A stretch of 64,000 nt of DNA from Schaalia odontolytica (GCF_002847525.1 NZ_PKKM01000006.1:62001-126000); one strand, 5' to 3'; counted from the first letter of the stretch, positions 51,327 through 60,911 are shown. The notes: generated from the letters alone by a model not told the origin. Made by a program: numbers and translations.

Positions 51327-53077
51327 TGTTCCTCCTGCTCGAGAGCCCACTGGTAGGCGGGCAGAGTACGTGTCACGTCCTCGTGCGTGCCCTGCGCGGC
51401 GACGCGTGCACAGCCGCCGGGCTCGGGGGCAGACAGGACGAGGACGTGGTCGGCCTGGTCGAGTGCGCTCAGTCGGTGCGTGACGACCAGGGTAGCGCGG
51501 TCAGCGGACGGAGTAAGAAGCGTTTCCATGAGGCGGTCCGCGGTGGCGGCGTCGAGGTGTTCGGATGCCTCGTCGATCGCCAGGATAGGAGCGGGAGCCG
51601 CAAGGGCGCGAGCCATGAGCAGGCGGCGGCGCTCGCCTCCCGACACCGTCGTTCCACCGGAGCCGATGACCGTGTCGATCCCGTCAGGCAGAGACTCGAC
51701 CCACTGATCGAGGCCAGCTCGCGTCAGAAGGTCCGAGGCCTCGTCGCGGGTGAGCGATGCGCGGGCGACGCGCAGGTTCTCGTAGATGGTGGTCGCGAAG
51801 ACGTGGGCGTCCTCGGCCGTCATCGTGATGTGGTCGGTGAGCTGGTCGCGGTTCGCTCCCCACGCGGGGACGCCGTTGATGAGAGCGGATCCAGACTTGG
51901 GCGGGATCACGCCCGTGAGCGTTGCCAGCAGCGTGGTCTTCCCGATGCCGGAGGCTCCCACGATGGCCAGGGAAGAACCGGGACGCAGCGTGAGCGAAAT
52001 GCCGCTGGCCAGCGTCGGACCACCCGGCCAGCCGATGGACAGGTCGCGTGCCTCGATGACGGTGTGTCCTTCGGGAATGTCGTGCGGCTCAGGGGTTGCT
52101 TCATCCTCGAGAAGGGCACAGATGCGGGTCGCAGCCTGGGCGCTTCGCACCAACTGTGCAGCGGCGGGGGTTAGCTCGGCGACTCCCTCGAAAGACGACA
52201 GTGGGACAAGGACGATGACGGCGAGGAGTACCTGAGCGAGAGCGCCCGATGTGGTCTGTGGAATGCCGATCAGCAGAGCGCCGATGACGGCTGCGCCCAT
52301 CGCGCACACGTCGAGGCCTCGAGCCAGCGCAGACAGACGCGCCGAGCGGGCCAGAGCGGCGGACAGGTGGCTCTCGGAGCGAGCGAGAGAGTGCTTCGCG
52401 TGGTCGAGAGTACCCGCCAGTGACAGCTCGGTGGCGCCCTCCAGCACCGCGAGTGTGGTGGCGGCAATGTCGGTGCGGGCCTGCGCCCCCTGCGATTCTG
52501 CGAGTCGAACCGATCGCGCGATCAGCGCGGGCGCCACGATGCCGGAGATAATGAGAGCACAGGCGAGAATTGCCCCAGCGGCGGGAGAAATGACGGTGAC
52601 GACACCAACCGTTCCCACGCCCACGATGGCAGCGACGAGGGAGGGGAGCAGCGTCTTGACGACGACGTTTCCCACCTCGTCGACGTCTGAGCCGGCGCGT
52701 GTCATGAGGTCGCCGCGTCGCAGTGTTGTCAGCGTTGCCGTCGGGGCCTCGGACAGTCGATCGTAGAGGTTACCGCGCAGCGCGTCCATGCCCGCCAATG
52801 CGACCTTGTGCGAGGCGAGACGGGAGAGGTAGCGGGCAAGCGCGCGCGAGACGCCAAACAGTCGCACCGCGGTGGCGGCGACGGTCAGATACAGGACGGG
52901 AGGCTGCTGGGATGCGCGAGCAATCAGCCATGCGGCGGTGCCGCCGAGCGCGATGGCCGATCCGAGGGCCGTGACACCGAGGAGCAGCGAGAGAACAAAC
53001 CCGGAGCGCGACACCTGGAGCATGGAGATACAGCGGCGCAGTGCGGCCGACTCAGTGCGGGTCAGGAAGAGGTTCAT
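51323..53077 (-). CDS. cydC: Thiol reductant ABC exporter subunit CydC
   Basis: 584-residue ABC half-transporter: six membrane helices in the first ~320 residues, then an ATPase domain with Walker A GASGIGKTTL and signature VSGGERRRLLMARAL, Walker B ILAIDEASEHLD. With CydD it exports glutathione/cysteine-type thiols and is needed for cytochrome bd assembly. The start overlaps cydD's stop by 4 nt, and its own end overlaps the kinase start. The CydC/CydD split is by order and similarity to known operons. Confidence 0.9.
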   Translation of the reverse strand: MNLFLTRTESAALRRCISMLQVSRSGFVLSLLLGVTALGSAIALGGTAAWLIARASQQPPVLYLTVAATAVRLFGVSRALARYLSRLASHKVALAGMDALRGNLYDRLSEAPTATLTTLRRGDLMTRAGSDVDEVGNVVVKTLLPSLVAAIVGVGTVGVVTVISPAAGAILACALIISGIVAPALIARSVRLAESQGAQARTDIAATTLAVLEGATELSLAGTLDHAKHSLARSESHLSAALARSARLSALARGLDVCAMGAAVIGALLIGIPQTTSGALAQVLLAVIVLVPLSSFEGVAELTPAAAQLVRSAQAATRICALLEDEATPEPHDIPEGHTVIEARDLSIGWPGGPTLASGISLTLRPGSSLAIVGASGIGKTTLLATLTGVIPPKSGSALINGVPAWGANRDQLTDHITMTAEDAHVFATTIYENLRVARASLTRDEASDLLTRAGLDQWVESLPDGIDTVIGSGGTTVSGGERRRLLMARALAAPAPILAIDEASEHLDAATADRLMETLLTPSADRATLVVTHRLSALDQADHVLVLSAPEPGGCARVAAQGTHEDVTRTLPAYQWALEQEEQ

Positions 53078-54750
53078 GCGTGTGCCTCCTCGTCGGCGGC
53101 GGAGCGGACGGCAATGACGGAGTCGGCGGCCTCCATCATGGCTGCGCGGTGGGCGATGACGATCACGGTGCGTCCCTCGCGGCGCATGTCATCGATAGCG
53201 CGTACGACGGTCTCCTCACTGAGGGCATCGAGGTGGGCGGTCGGTTCATCAAGAATGACGAGCTGGGAGTGGGCGGCGAGGGCGCGCGTGAGGGCCAGGC
53301 GCTGGCGCTGGCCAACGGACAGGCCAACACCGCCGGTGCCGATCGTGGTTTTCCACCCGTCGGGAGTGGTGGCCAGGACGGTGTCAAAGCCGGTAGCCGC
53401 TGCTGCAGTCTCGAGGTCCTCGAGGGGCAGACCACCCATGTTGTCCAGGATTGTGCCCGGCACGAGGGTGGGGGACTGGGGAACCCAGGAGATCTGATCA
53501 CGCCAGGAGGTGGGATCAATGTCTGACAGCGCAATTCCCTCGTCGTTGGAGGCCGAGGCCGTCTGGCGCAGGATGATGCGACCCGCATCCGGGGTCATAT
53601 CGGCCAGCAGGCAGGCGACGATTGTCGACTTTCCGGCACCCGAGGGGCCGGATAGCGCCGTCACGATGCCGGGAGCGATGATGCCCGAGGTCGGGGCGGG
53701 GGCCCAGGCGCCGCGCGCACGCACGCCGACACCGTCCAGCACGATCTGCGTGGAAGAGAGGTCGGGGCAGGTCGCAGCACCGGGGGAGTCGACCGACTCA
53801 GCCTCTTCGATGATGTCGAAGGCTGCGCGCGAGGCCGTGACGCCGTTTGCGGAGGCGTGGAACTGGGCGCCGACCTGACGCAGCGGCTCGAAGACTTCGG
53901 GTGCCAGCATGATGACTGCGAGGCCGTGGAACAGTGAGATGTTACCGAACACGAGGCGCATGCCGACCTCGACGGCGACAAGAGCCACCGACAGGGTCGT
54001 GAGGAATTCCAGGACGCCGCCCGAGAGGAAAGCGACACGCAGGGTTGCCATCGTGGCCTTCGTGTTCGCCGCTCCAAGAGCACGCAGGTGGGTGCGCGGG
54101 GCCTTTTCTCGTCCGAGGGCCCGCAACGTCGGCAGTCCAGACATGAGGTCGAGGAGCTGGGCGGTCAGGCGCTTCATCGACGCGAGTTTGTCCTCCGAGG
54201 CTGCCTGCGTGAAACGCCCGATGAGGATCATGAAAATCGGGATGAGCGGGATAACGAGGAGCGCGATGAGCGCCGACCAGAAGTCGAGGAGAAGAATGAC
54301 GCCGAGCGCTGCCGGAGTCACGGTGCAGACGAGAACCAGCTGCGGCAGGAAAGAGACGAAGTAGGGGCGCAGATCCTCCAAGCCGGTCGACAGCAGCGTC
54401 GTCGTTTCAGCGCCGTTCGTCGCCCGCCAACGCGGGCCGAGAGCAATGCTTGCGTCGACGACGCGTCCGCGCAGCTCGGACACTGCTGCTGCCGCCGCAC
54501 GCGTACTGACGGCCTCACGAGCAGCGACGACAAGTGCGCGACAGACAAAGACAGCCGCGATGCCACCGATGATAGGGAGGACGTCGCGCAGGGTTGCGCT
54601 GCCCGAGACGACGGGGGAGAGGGCCGCGGAAATGAGCAACGCTTGGGCGAGCACGAGCAATGCCGTGATCGTTCCCAGAAGGGCTGTCAATGCGATGGGC
54701 CCACGGGCTGAGCGGGCATAACGCAACAAACGAGGATCAAAGGGACGCAC
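53074..54750 (-). CDS. cydD: Thiol reductant ABC exporter subunit CydD
   Basis: 558-residue ABC half-transporter: membrane domain (about 15-310), then Walker A SGPSGAGKSTIV, signature LSVGQRQRLALTRAL and Walker B LVILDEPTAHLD. It starts at GTG 54750 with no ribosome-binding site. A CACAAT-like hexamer sits 6 nt before the GTG, so a leaderless transcript is possible. It lies 120 nt after cydB with a terminator in between, so cydDC plus the kinase form their own unit. Confidence 0.9.
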   Translation of the reverse strand: MRPFDPRLLRYARSARGPIALTALLGTITALLVLAQALLISAALSPVVSGSATLRDVLPIIGGIAAVFVCRALVVAAREAVSTRAAAAAVSELRGRVVDASIALGPRWRATNGAETTTLLSTGLEDLRPYFVSFLPQLVLVCTVTPAALGVILLLDFWSALIALLVIPLIPIFMILIGRFTQAASEDKLASMKRLTAQLLDLMSGLPTLRALGREKAPRTHLRALGAANTKATMATLRVAFLSGGVLEFLTTLSVALVAVEVGMRLVFGNISLFHGLAVIMLAPEVFEPLRQVGAQFHASANGVTASRAAFDIIEEAESVDSPGAATCPDLSSTQIVLDGVGVRARGAWAPAPTSGIIAPGIVTALSGPSGAGKSTIVACLLADMTPDAGRIILRQTASASNDEGIALSDIDPTSWRDQISWVPQSPTLVPGTILDNMGGLPLEDLETAAAATGFDTVLATTPDGWKTTIGTGGVGLSVGQRQRLALTRALAAHSQLVILDEPTAHLDALSEETVVRAIDDMRREGRTVIVIAHRAAMMEAADSVIAVRSAADEEAHA

Positions 54751-54820
54751 GTATCTATTGTGCCTGAAAAAGCCTCGTCATGGGCCAAAGGTCCCCGCCC
54801 TGAGCGCGCGGCGTAGACGA

Positions 54821-54855
54821 ATGCGCCCGGCCCCTGCGTGAGGGACCGGGCGCAT
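54821..54855 (-). terminator. Terminator of cydAB
   Basis: 15-bp stem with one mismatch (54821-54835 with 54841-54855) and a 5-nt loop, directly after the cydB stop on the minus strand. Confidence 0.75.
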
Positions 54856-54870
54856 CTATCAGCGAGGAGG

Positions 54871-55992
54871 TCAGCCAGCGAGGAAGTTTTCGCCGACGCG
54901 AACCTTCTTGAGGAGCAGACCCGTCTGCGTCTTGACGTCCTCGGCACCCACGCGAGCGCGGAACATCCAGTAGGACCAGAAGACGTAGACCAGGACGATC
55001 GGCAGCAGGCAGACCGTGACGATCGTCATGACGGTCAGCGTGGAGGTCGTCGACGAGGCCTGATCAATCGTCAGCGAGTACGCCGGGTTGATCGAGGACT
55101 TCTGGACGGCGGGGGCCATCGAGGAGAAGACCCACGCGACAGCGCCGGCGATTGCGACGGAGGAGGCCACGAAGGACCAGCCCTCACGACGCAGCGACGC
55201 CTGAGACAGAGCGGTCGAGGCGATGATTGCGAGCGCGGCGACCACGAGCGGGATCCACGCCAGAACGTTCGTCGTGTAGACGAACTGGCCCCAGATCAGC
55301 CACGCGGCGGCCAGGACGGTCGCGGCGATCGTCGCAGGAGCGGCAATCGCGTTGGCGCGGTCGCGCACCTCGCCCGTCGTCTTGAGCGCCAGGAACTGAG
55401 CGCCGTGAGCCAGGCACACGGCCATGACAGCCAGGCCACCCAGGATCGTGTAGGGGGTCAGCAGCGAGAAGAAACCGCCGGTCAGCTGGTGGGTCGCGCC
55501 CGCGAGGGACTGATCCACCAGAGTCGGGTCGATGACGGTGCCGGTAGCAACGTCGACGACCTCGATCTTCATGCCCTGCACGAAGTTAGCGAAGGCAACG
55601 CCGAGCAGGATCGGAACGAGCCACGCGCTGATCGTGTGCGCCCAGTCCCACGCGTGACGCCACTGTTCGGTGGCGACCTTGGAACGCCACTCGAGGGCCA
55701 TGACGCGGATGATCAGGCAGACGAGAATCAGGAAGAGGGCGAGGTACATGCCCGAGAACATGGTCGCGTACCACTCGGGGAACGCAGCGAAGGTGGCGCC
55801 ACCGGCGGTGAGCAGCCAGACCTCGTTACCGTCCCAGTGGGGGCCGATCGTGCGCACGGTCTGGGTGCGCTCACGGTCGCCCTTGGCGACGAAGGGGAGG
55901 AGCATGCCGACACCGAAGTCGAAGCCCTCGAGAATCAGGTAGACCGTCCACAGAACGGCGATGAGAACGAACCACAGGATAGACAGAGTCAT
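54871..55992 (-). CDS. cydB: Cytochrome bd ubiquinol/menaquinol oxidase subunit II
   Basis: 373-residue membrane subunit of the high-affinity terminal oxidase. The N-terminus VLWTVYLILEGFDFGVGMLLPF is diagnostic, with GTIGPHWDGNEVW-like IGPHWDGNEVWLLTAGGATFAAFP further on. About eight helices. I use ATG 55992 with GAGGAAC upstream; the open frame extends 39 codons into the cydA end. It follows cydA by 14 nt. Confidence 0.95.
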   Translation of the reverse strand: MTLSILWFVLIAVLWTVYLILEGFDFGVGMLLPFVAKGDRERTQTVRTIGPHWDGNEVWLLTAGGATFAAFPEWYATMFSGMYLALFLILVCLIIRVMALEWRSKVATEQWRHAWDWAHTISAWLVPILLGVAFANFVQGMKIEVVDVATGTVIDPTLVDQSLAGATHQLTGGFFSLLTPYTILGGLAVMAVCLAHGAQFLALKTTGEVRDRANAIAAPATIAATVLAAAWLIWGQFVYTTNVLAWIPLVVAALAIIASTALSQASLRREGWSFVASSVAIAGAVAWVFSSMAPAVQKSSINPAYSLTIDQASSTTSTLTVMTIVTVCLLPIVLVYVFWSYWMFRARVGAEDVKTQTGLLLKKVRVGENFLAG

Positions 55993-56006
55993 GATCGGTG
56001 TTCCTC

Positions 56007-57554
56007 TCAGTAGCCGAAGGACAGGTCGGTCGGAGCCTCGTCCTCGGCCTTGTCGGCCTTGGTCGAGTGGATGCCCTCGACGGCGTAGCGCTTCATGAGG
56101 ATGTACCACATGACGCCGAGGACGCCGTACAGCAGGGTGAACAGGATGAGCGAGGTGAGCATCTGGCCAGCGGGAACGTTGGGGGAGATGCCCATGTCGG
56201 TCATCATGTTGACGGAGCCGAGGTCAGAGCCCATCGACAGGGCCTGCAGGTTCGGGACGACAACCCACGGCTGACGACCCATCTCGGTGAAGATCCAGCC
56301 GAAGGAAGCGGCTGCGAAGGGCAGGGGGAGGTTGACCAGGGCGAGGACGCTCAGCCACTTGTTGGACGAGGTACGACCGCCGCGGGTGGCCCACAGGCCC
56401 CATGCCGCCAGCAGGAAGGCCAGCATGCCCAGGCCGATCATGAAGCGGAACGACCAGAAGGCGACCATCTGCGGAGGACGGAAGTCGTACTGCGAGGCGT
56501 CGCCGTACTTGGCGGTGAAGTTCGGATCGGAGTTGAGCAGTTCCACCATGCGCTCCTGAACGTCCGCGACACCCTCAGAGGTGGCGGTGAAGGAGTTGTG
56601 CGACATGAAGGAGGCAACGCCGGGAACCTTGATGAACTGCGTGGGCTGTGCGCCGTCGTCACCGAGGGGGCAGGAGCCGAACTGGGCGATCGTGAAGGCC
56701 GCGCCCTCGGTGTCCACACAGATGCCTTCGGCAGCGGCCATCTTCATGGGCTGAACCTCGACCATCTCCTGGCCCTGAATGTGGCCGGAGGCGGCGGTGC
56801 CGAGGCCGCCGATGAGGACGGCGGTCAGGCCGAAGCGGGCGATCGGGCGCCAGATGTCACGCGACTGAGCCATGGCCTCGTCGGAACCCTCGCGGGCGGT
56901 GCGCACCATCCACCAGATGGAGATGCCGGCAACGAAGGAGCCGGCGACCAGCCAGGCGGAGGTGATGACGTGTGCGTATTCGCTCAGGTACACGCCGGAG
57001 GTGATGAGCTCCATGAAGCCGCTGACGCCGTCGAGCTCGGCGCGGCCGGTCTCGGGGTTGAAGCGAGCGCCCACGGGGTGCTGCATCCACGCGTTGGCCG
57101 CGAGGATCCAGGCCGCGGAGAACATGGTGCCCAGGGCGACACACCAGATCGTCAGCAGGTGCATGCCCTTGGAGAGGCGGCCCCAGCCGAAGATCCACAG
57201 GCCCAGGAAGGTGGACTCGAGGAAGAAGGCGAGGAGGGCCTCAACGGCCAGGGGAGCGCCGAAGATGTCACCGACGAAACGGGAGTATTCGGACCAGTTC
57301 ATGCCGAACTGGAACTCCTGCACGATACCGGTGGCGACACCGAGCGCGAAGTTGATGAGGAGGAGCTTGCCAAAGAAGCGGGTTGCTTGCAGCCAGTATT
57401 CCTTGCCGGTGCGGTGCCACGCGGTCTGCATGATGGCAACCAGCAGGGACAGGCCGATCGTCAGCGGCACGAGGACGAAGTGGTAGACGGTGGTAACACC
57501 GAACTGCCATCGTCCGACGGTGACCGCGTCAAGCGCTGTCTGCGCGAGGGTCAT
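56007..57554 (-). CDS. cydA: Cytochrome bd oxidase subunit I
   Basis: 515-residue catalytic subunit carrying hemes b558, b595 and d. GRWQFGVTTVYHFVLVPLTIG at the N-terminus includes the conserved His (H25, matching H19 of E. coli). GMNWSEYSRFVGDIFGAPLA and the C-terminal GWIFTEMGRQPW (axial Met) are also conserved. Start ATG 57554; the frame runs 16 codons further upstream. First gene of cydAB, with a long upstream region shared with divergent rne. Confidence 0.96.
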   Translation of the reverse strand: MTLAQTALDAVTVGRWQFGVTTVYHFVLVPLTIGLSLLVAIMQTAWHRTGKEYWLQATRFFGKLLLINFALGVATGIVQEFQFGMNWSEYSRFVGDIFGAPLAVEALLAFFLESTFLGLWIFGWGRLSKGMHLLTIWCVALGTMFSAAWILAANAWMQHPVGARFNPETGRAELDGVSGFMELITSGVYLSEYAHVITSAWLVAGSFVAGISIWWMVRTAREGSDEAMAQSRDIWRPIARFGLTAVLIGGLGTAASGHIQGQEMVEVQPMKMAAAEGICVDTEGAAFTIAQFGSCPLGDDGAQPTQFIKVPGVASFMSHNSFTATSEGVADVQERMVELLNSDPNFTAKYGDASQYDFRPPQMVAFWSFRFMIGLGMLAFLLAAWGLWATRGGRTSSNKWLSVLALVNLPLPFAAASFGWIFTEMGRQPWVVVPNLQALSMGSDLGSVNMMTDMGISPNVPAGQMLTSLILFTLLYGVLGVMWYILMKRYAVEGIHSTKADKAEDEAPTDLSFGY

Positions 57555-57968
57555 GATGGGACCTTCTCGTGTTGGGATTGGGGTCGATTGTCCCGTGTCC
57601 AAAGTCCGTGGGACCTATGTCACGGGTTGGTATTAATGTAGCCCAAAAGTGAGATGCTCAGTGGTTGAAATGCCGGTTCTGAGGCGCTTTTGTGACATAT
57701 GTGTCCGATTATTTTTTACGGGTTTATCCAATAGATTTTTGCTGGTCTCGCGTTGTTCTGATCACCCTGTCGTCGATGGATCGTTGTGTTGTGCGACAAT
57801 AGGGGGTGAATGGATGTCACGGGAGTGCCCCCGTGACGAGAGCCGAGCGATGACGTCTTCATGAGCCGCCGGCAGCTGCGCAACTGCGCTCCACTAGGTT
57901 TCCGCCCCTTGCGGGCGATGAAAAAGGGTGCGTCCAGGCACGGGGTGCGCGCCCACCATTGGAGAATC
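57555..57968. promoter_or_regulatory. Divergent cydA / rne upstream region
   Basis: A 414-nt stretch without a convincing gene. It holds GTGACATAGGT (minus strand, around 57613-57623) and GTGACATATGT (plus strand, around 57692-57702), inverted copies of one 11-nt word. An 8-bp hairpin GTCACGGG/CCCGTGAC lies at 57816-57837, and an A/T-rich stretch at about 57700-57740. It probably has promoters in both directions and the leader of rne. Confidence 0.5.
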
Positions 57969-60692
57969 GTGACAACCGAATCGACCCCCGTGGCGCCCGC
58001 CGCCTCGCTGCTGTTCCAGGCCCCCGTTTTCCAGGCTGCCCCCGAGGTTGCCCCTGCGGCTATCGTTGAGGACCAGCCTGAACCCAAGCGTCGTCGCAAG
58101 TCTGCCACCGTAGAAGAAGATGCTCCTCGAGAGGAAGCGGCTCCCAAGCGTCGCCGTCGCTCCAAGAAGGCTGCGGACGAGGCTGAGGCTGCGGATATCT
58201 CTGAGGTGCCCGCCGCCGAGGAACAGGCTGAGGAAGCTCCCGCCGAGCCTAAGACCCGTCGCCGCCGTCGCTCCAAGAAAGCGGAGGAAGCCTCGACCCC
58301 CGCTGAGGATGGCGCAAACAAGGAGAGCGCTTCCGCCGACGAATCGGACTCCTCGGATGACGAGGAGTCCTCTACCCGTCGTCGTCGCCGTCGTCGCGCC
58401 CGTTCGTCCTCCTCGTCCTCGGATGAGGGGGGAGACCCCGCCGACCAGGTGCAGGCCCTGAAGGGCTCCACGCGCCTCGAGGCAAAGAAGATGCGCCGCC
58501 GCGAAGGACGGCGTGAGGGACGTCGCCGTCACACGATCTCCGAGTCTGAGTTCCTCGCGCGCCGCGAGTCGGTCGAGCGCACGATGGTCATCCGCGACCA
58601 GGACGGCCTCGACCAGATCGCGATCCTCGAAGACGGCCTGCTCGTCGAGCACTACGTCGCGCGCCGTACGCAGTCCTCGATGGTCGGCAATATCTACCTG
58701 GGCCGCGTCCAAAACGTCCTTCCTTCGATGGAAGCGGCGTTCGTCGACGTGGGTCGTGGCCGCAACGCCGTCCTGTACGCCGGTGAGGTCAATTGGGACG
58801 CCGTCGGTATGGAGGGCAAGCCTCGTCGTATCGAGGCCGCTCTCAAGTCCGGTGACCCCGTCCTCGTTCAGGTGACGAAGGATCCGATTGGACACAAGGG
58901 TGCGCGTCTGACGTCGCAGATTACCCTGGCTGGCCGTTACCTGGTCTTGATCCCCGGCGGATCCATGATGGGTATTTCCCGCAAGCTCCCGGACAAGGAG
59001 CGCGCTCGCCTGAAGAAGATCCTCAAGGCCGTCGTGCCGTCGGGTTCGGGTGTCATCGTTCGTACTGCGGCGGAAGGCGCGACGGAGGAGCAGATCCGCG
59101 ATGATGTCGCTCGCCTGACCCGTCAGTGGGAGGATATCGAGAAGAAGCGCACCAACACGAAGAGCGCCCCGACGCTGCTGCGCGGGGAGCCTGAGCTGGC
59201 CGTGCGCGTCGTGCGCGACATCTTCAACGAGGACTTCTCGAAGCTCGTCATCGAGGGTCGCGACACCTACGCGACCGTCAAGGAATACGTGGATGAGCTG
59301 AGCCCCGAGCTCTCCGATCGCGTCGAACAGTGGGTGGGCACGGAGGATGTTTTCCACGCGCACCGCATCGACGAGCAGCTCGCCAAGGGCATGGACCGTA
59401 AGGTGTGGCTGCCCTCGGGCGGCACCCTGATCATCGATCGCACCGAGGCAATGACCGTTATCGACGTCAATACCGGCAAGTTCATCGGCGCCGGCGGCAC
59501 GCTCGAGGAGACGGTGACCCGTAATAACCTCGAAGCTGCCGAAGAGATCGTCCGTCAGCTGCGCCTGCGCGACATTGGTGGCATCGTCATCATTGACTTC
59601 GTGGACATGGTCCTCGAATCCAACCGTGACCTCGTGCTGCGGCGCCTGGTGGAATGCCTGGGACGTGACCGTACGCGCCACCAGGTTACCGAGATTACGT
59701 CTCTGGGCCTCGTGCAGATGACCCGTAAGCGCGTGGGTGAGGGCCTGGTCGAGGCCTTCTCCTCCCCGTGTGAGGCCTGCGAGGGTCGCGGCTTCATCGT
59801 CCATCAGCATCCGGTGGAGACCTCCGGAGCTGAGCAGTCTTCGAAGGGTGCGAAGGGGTCGAAGAAGCAGCAGAAGAAGGCCGAGCCTCGTCGTATCGAG
59901 GACAATGCCGACCATGAGCGCGCCAAGGAAGCCCTGAGCGCCATCGCCGCTGCGTCGACTCGTAAGGAAGAGGAGAGTGCGGCTGAGGAGCCTACTCCCA
60001 CGAAGAAGCGTCGGACGCGCGCTGTGTCGACCGAGGTGAAGGAACCCGAGGCCTCGGCCGTCGAGCAGGTTGAAGCGCCCGAGGCCCCCGCTGAGGAAGG
60101 CGTGACCAAGCGTCCTCGTCGTCGCCGCCGCGTCGCCGAGTCTGCTCCGCTGCCCGAACTGCCCGTACACATCGACCTGCCCGAGCCGGTCGATCACTCG
60201 GACGAGCCTGCGGCCCCCGCCAAGGATGCCTCCGAGATTCAGCTGCCCGAGCATCGCGAGAAGGCTCCGGCCACCCGTCGCCGCGCATCCCGCACGGCTG
60301 CCACGGCCTCGTCCGAGGAGCCGGCCGAGGCGCCCGCACCGAAGAAGACCCGTCGCCGCGCCACCGCGCAGACGGCTGTTCCCGAGGTGCAGGCAGACGA
60401 GGCTCCCGCCACCGCGCCGCTGAACGCTCCGGCCGTGGAGGAGGCTCCCGCCCAGGCGCCCGCCGCGCCGCGCAAGACTCGCAAGCGCCGTGCCGCCGTC
60501 TCGACCGGCATTGTCGAGCCCGACGCGGCTCCCGCCCCCGTCGTCATCGACTTGCCCGCGCGCGCTGAGGTGAGCGCCCCGGCGGTGCCGACCAAGTCGA
60601 CTGATGACATTGCGCTTCCCGAGGCGAGCGATCAGCCGCGCGTCAAGCGTCGTCGTCGCGCCGTATCGACCGGCATCGTTGACGCCGGTTAA
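57969..60692 (+). CDS. rne: Ribonuclease E/G family endoribonuclease
   Basis: 907-residue RNA-processing and decay enzyme. The first ~200 residues are a low-complexity Arg/Lys and Glu/Ala-rich arm. The S1 domain starts near 237 (SSMVGNIYLGRVQNVLPSMEAAFVDVG). Catalytic carboxylates: D499 in VIDVNTGKF and D543 in IIDFVDM. A zinc-link CEACEGRG has C601 and C604. The C-terminal ~270 residues are disordered with repeated basic and IDLP/LPE motifs. I prefer GTG 57969 (TTGGAGAATC upstream); an in-frame start at 57861 exists. The disordered arms probably bind RNA or degradosome partners. Confidence 0.93.
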   Translation: MTTESTPVAPAASLLFQAPVFQAAPEVAPAAIVEDQPEPKRRRKSATVEEDAPREEAAPKRRRRSKKAADEAEAADISEVPAAEEQAEEAPAEPKTRRRRRSKKAEEASTPAEDGANKESASADESDSSDDEESSTRRRRRRRARSSSSSSDEGGDPADQVQALKGSTRLEAKKMRRREGRREGRRRHTISESEFLARRESVERTMVIRDQDGLDQIAILEDGLLVEHYVARRTQSSMVGNIYLGRVQNVLPSMEAAFVDVGRGRNAVLYAGEVNWDAVGMEGKPRRIEAALKSGDPVLVQVTKDPIGHKGARLTSQITLAGRYLVLIPGGSMMGISRKLPDKERARLKKILKAVVPSGSGVIVRTAAEGATEEQIRDDVARLTRQWEDIEKKRTNTKSAPTLLRGEPELAVRVVRDIFNEDFSKLVIEGRDTYATVKEYVDELSPELSDRVEQWVGTEDVFHAHRIDEQLAKGMDRKVWLPSGGTLIIDRTEAMTVIDVNTGKFIGAGGTLEETVTRNNLEAAEEIVRQLRLRDIGGIVIIDFVDMVLESNRDLVLRRLVECLGRDRTRHQVTEITSLGLVQMTRKRVGEGLVEAFSSPCEACEGRGFIVHQHPVETSGAEQSSKGAKGSKKQQKKAEPRRIEDNADHERAKEALSAIAAASTRKEEESAAEEPTPTKKRRTRAVSTEVKEPEASAVEQVEAPEAPAEEGVTKRPRRRRRVAESAPLPELPVHIDLPEPVDHSDEPAAPAKDASEIQLPEHREKAPATRRRASRTAATASSEEPAEAPAPKKTRRRATAQTAVPEVQADEAPATAPLNAPAVEEAPAQAPAAPRKTRKRRAAVSTGIVEPDAAPAPVVIDLPARAEVSAPAVPTKSTDDIALPEASDQPRVKRRRRAVSTGIVDAG

Positions 60693-60704
60693 TGCTCCAG
60701 GCGC

Positions 60705-60732
60705 CGGGGGAGGGGCGATCATCCCTCCCCCG
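60705..60732 (+). terminator. Terminator after rne
   Basis: Perfect 10-bp stem (60705-60714 with 60723-60732), 12 nt after the rne stop, no T-run. Confidence 0.7.
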
Positions 60733-60785
60733 AGCGCAGGGTGTGGAATCGCACAGCACTTCACACCCACCCGTGACCGTGCCGG

Positions 60786-60816
60786 CTTGCAATCCGGCGT
60801 GCGAATCGGCTAAATT
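60786..60816 (+). promoter_or_regulatory. Candidate rplU-rpmA promoter
   Basis: TTGCAA (60786-60791) and TAAATT (60811-60816) with a 19-nt spacer, about 95 nt before rplU. Confidence 0.5.
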
Positions 60817-60824
60817 TGATCGTC

Positions 60825-60892
60825 GGCGCAACAAGCGCCAACGGAATCATGACAATGAGACAAGTCCTCGGCAGTTTCGAGGCGCGATTCCG
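60825..60892 (+). promoter_or_regulatory. Structured rplU leader
   Basis: Hairpin GGCGC-AACAA-GCGCC (60825-60839), then a stem CGGAATC (60842-60848) with GATTCCG (60886-60892) enclosing CCTCG/CGAGG (60866-60870 with 60878-60882). It ends 19 nt before rplU. Possible L21 autoregulation site; inference only. Confidence 0.4.
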
Positions 60893-60911
60893 GTTACGAA
60901 TACGAGAAGAG

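Noticed and set aside
57894..60770. 958-residue minus-strand open frame opposite rne
   Set aside because: Antisense shadow of a GC-rich gene with no recognisable domain and no start-site support.
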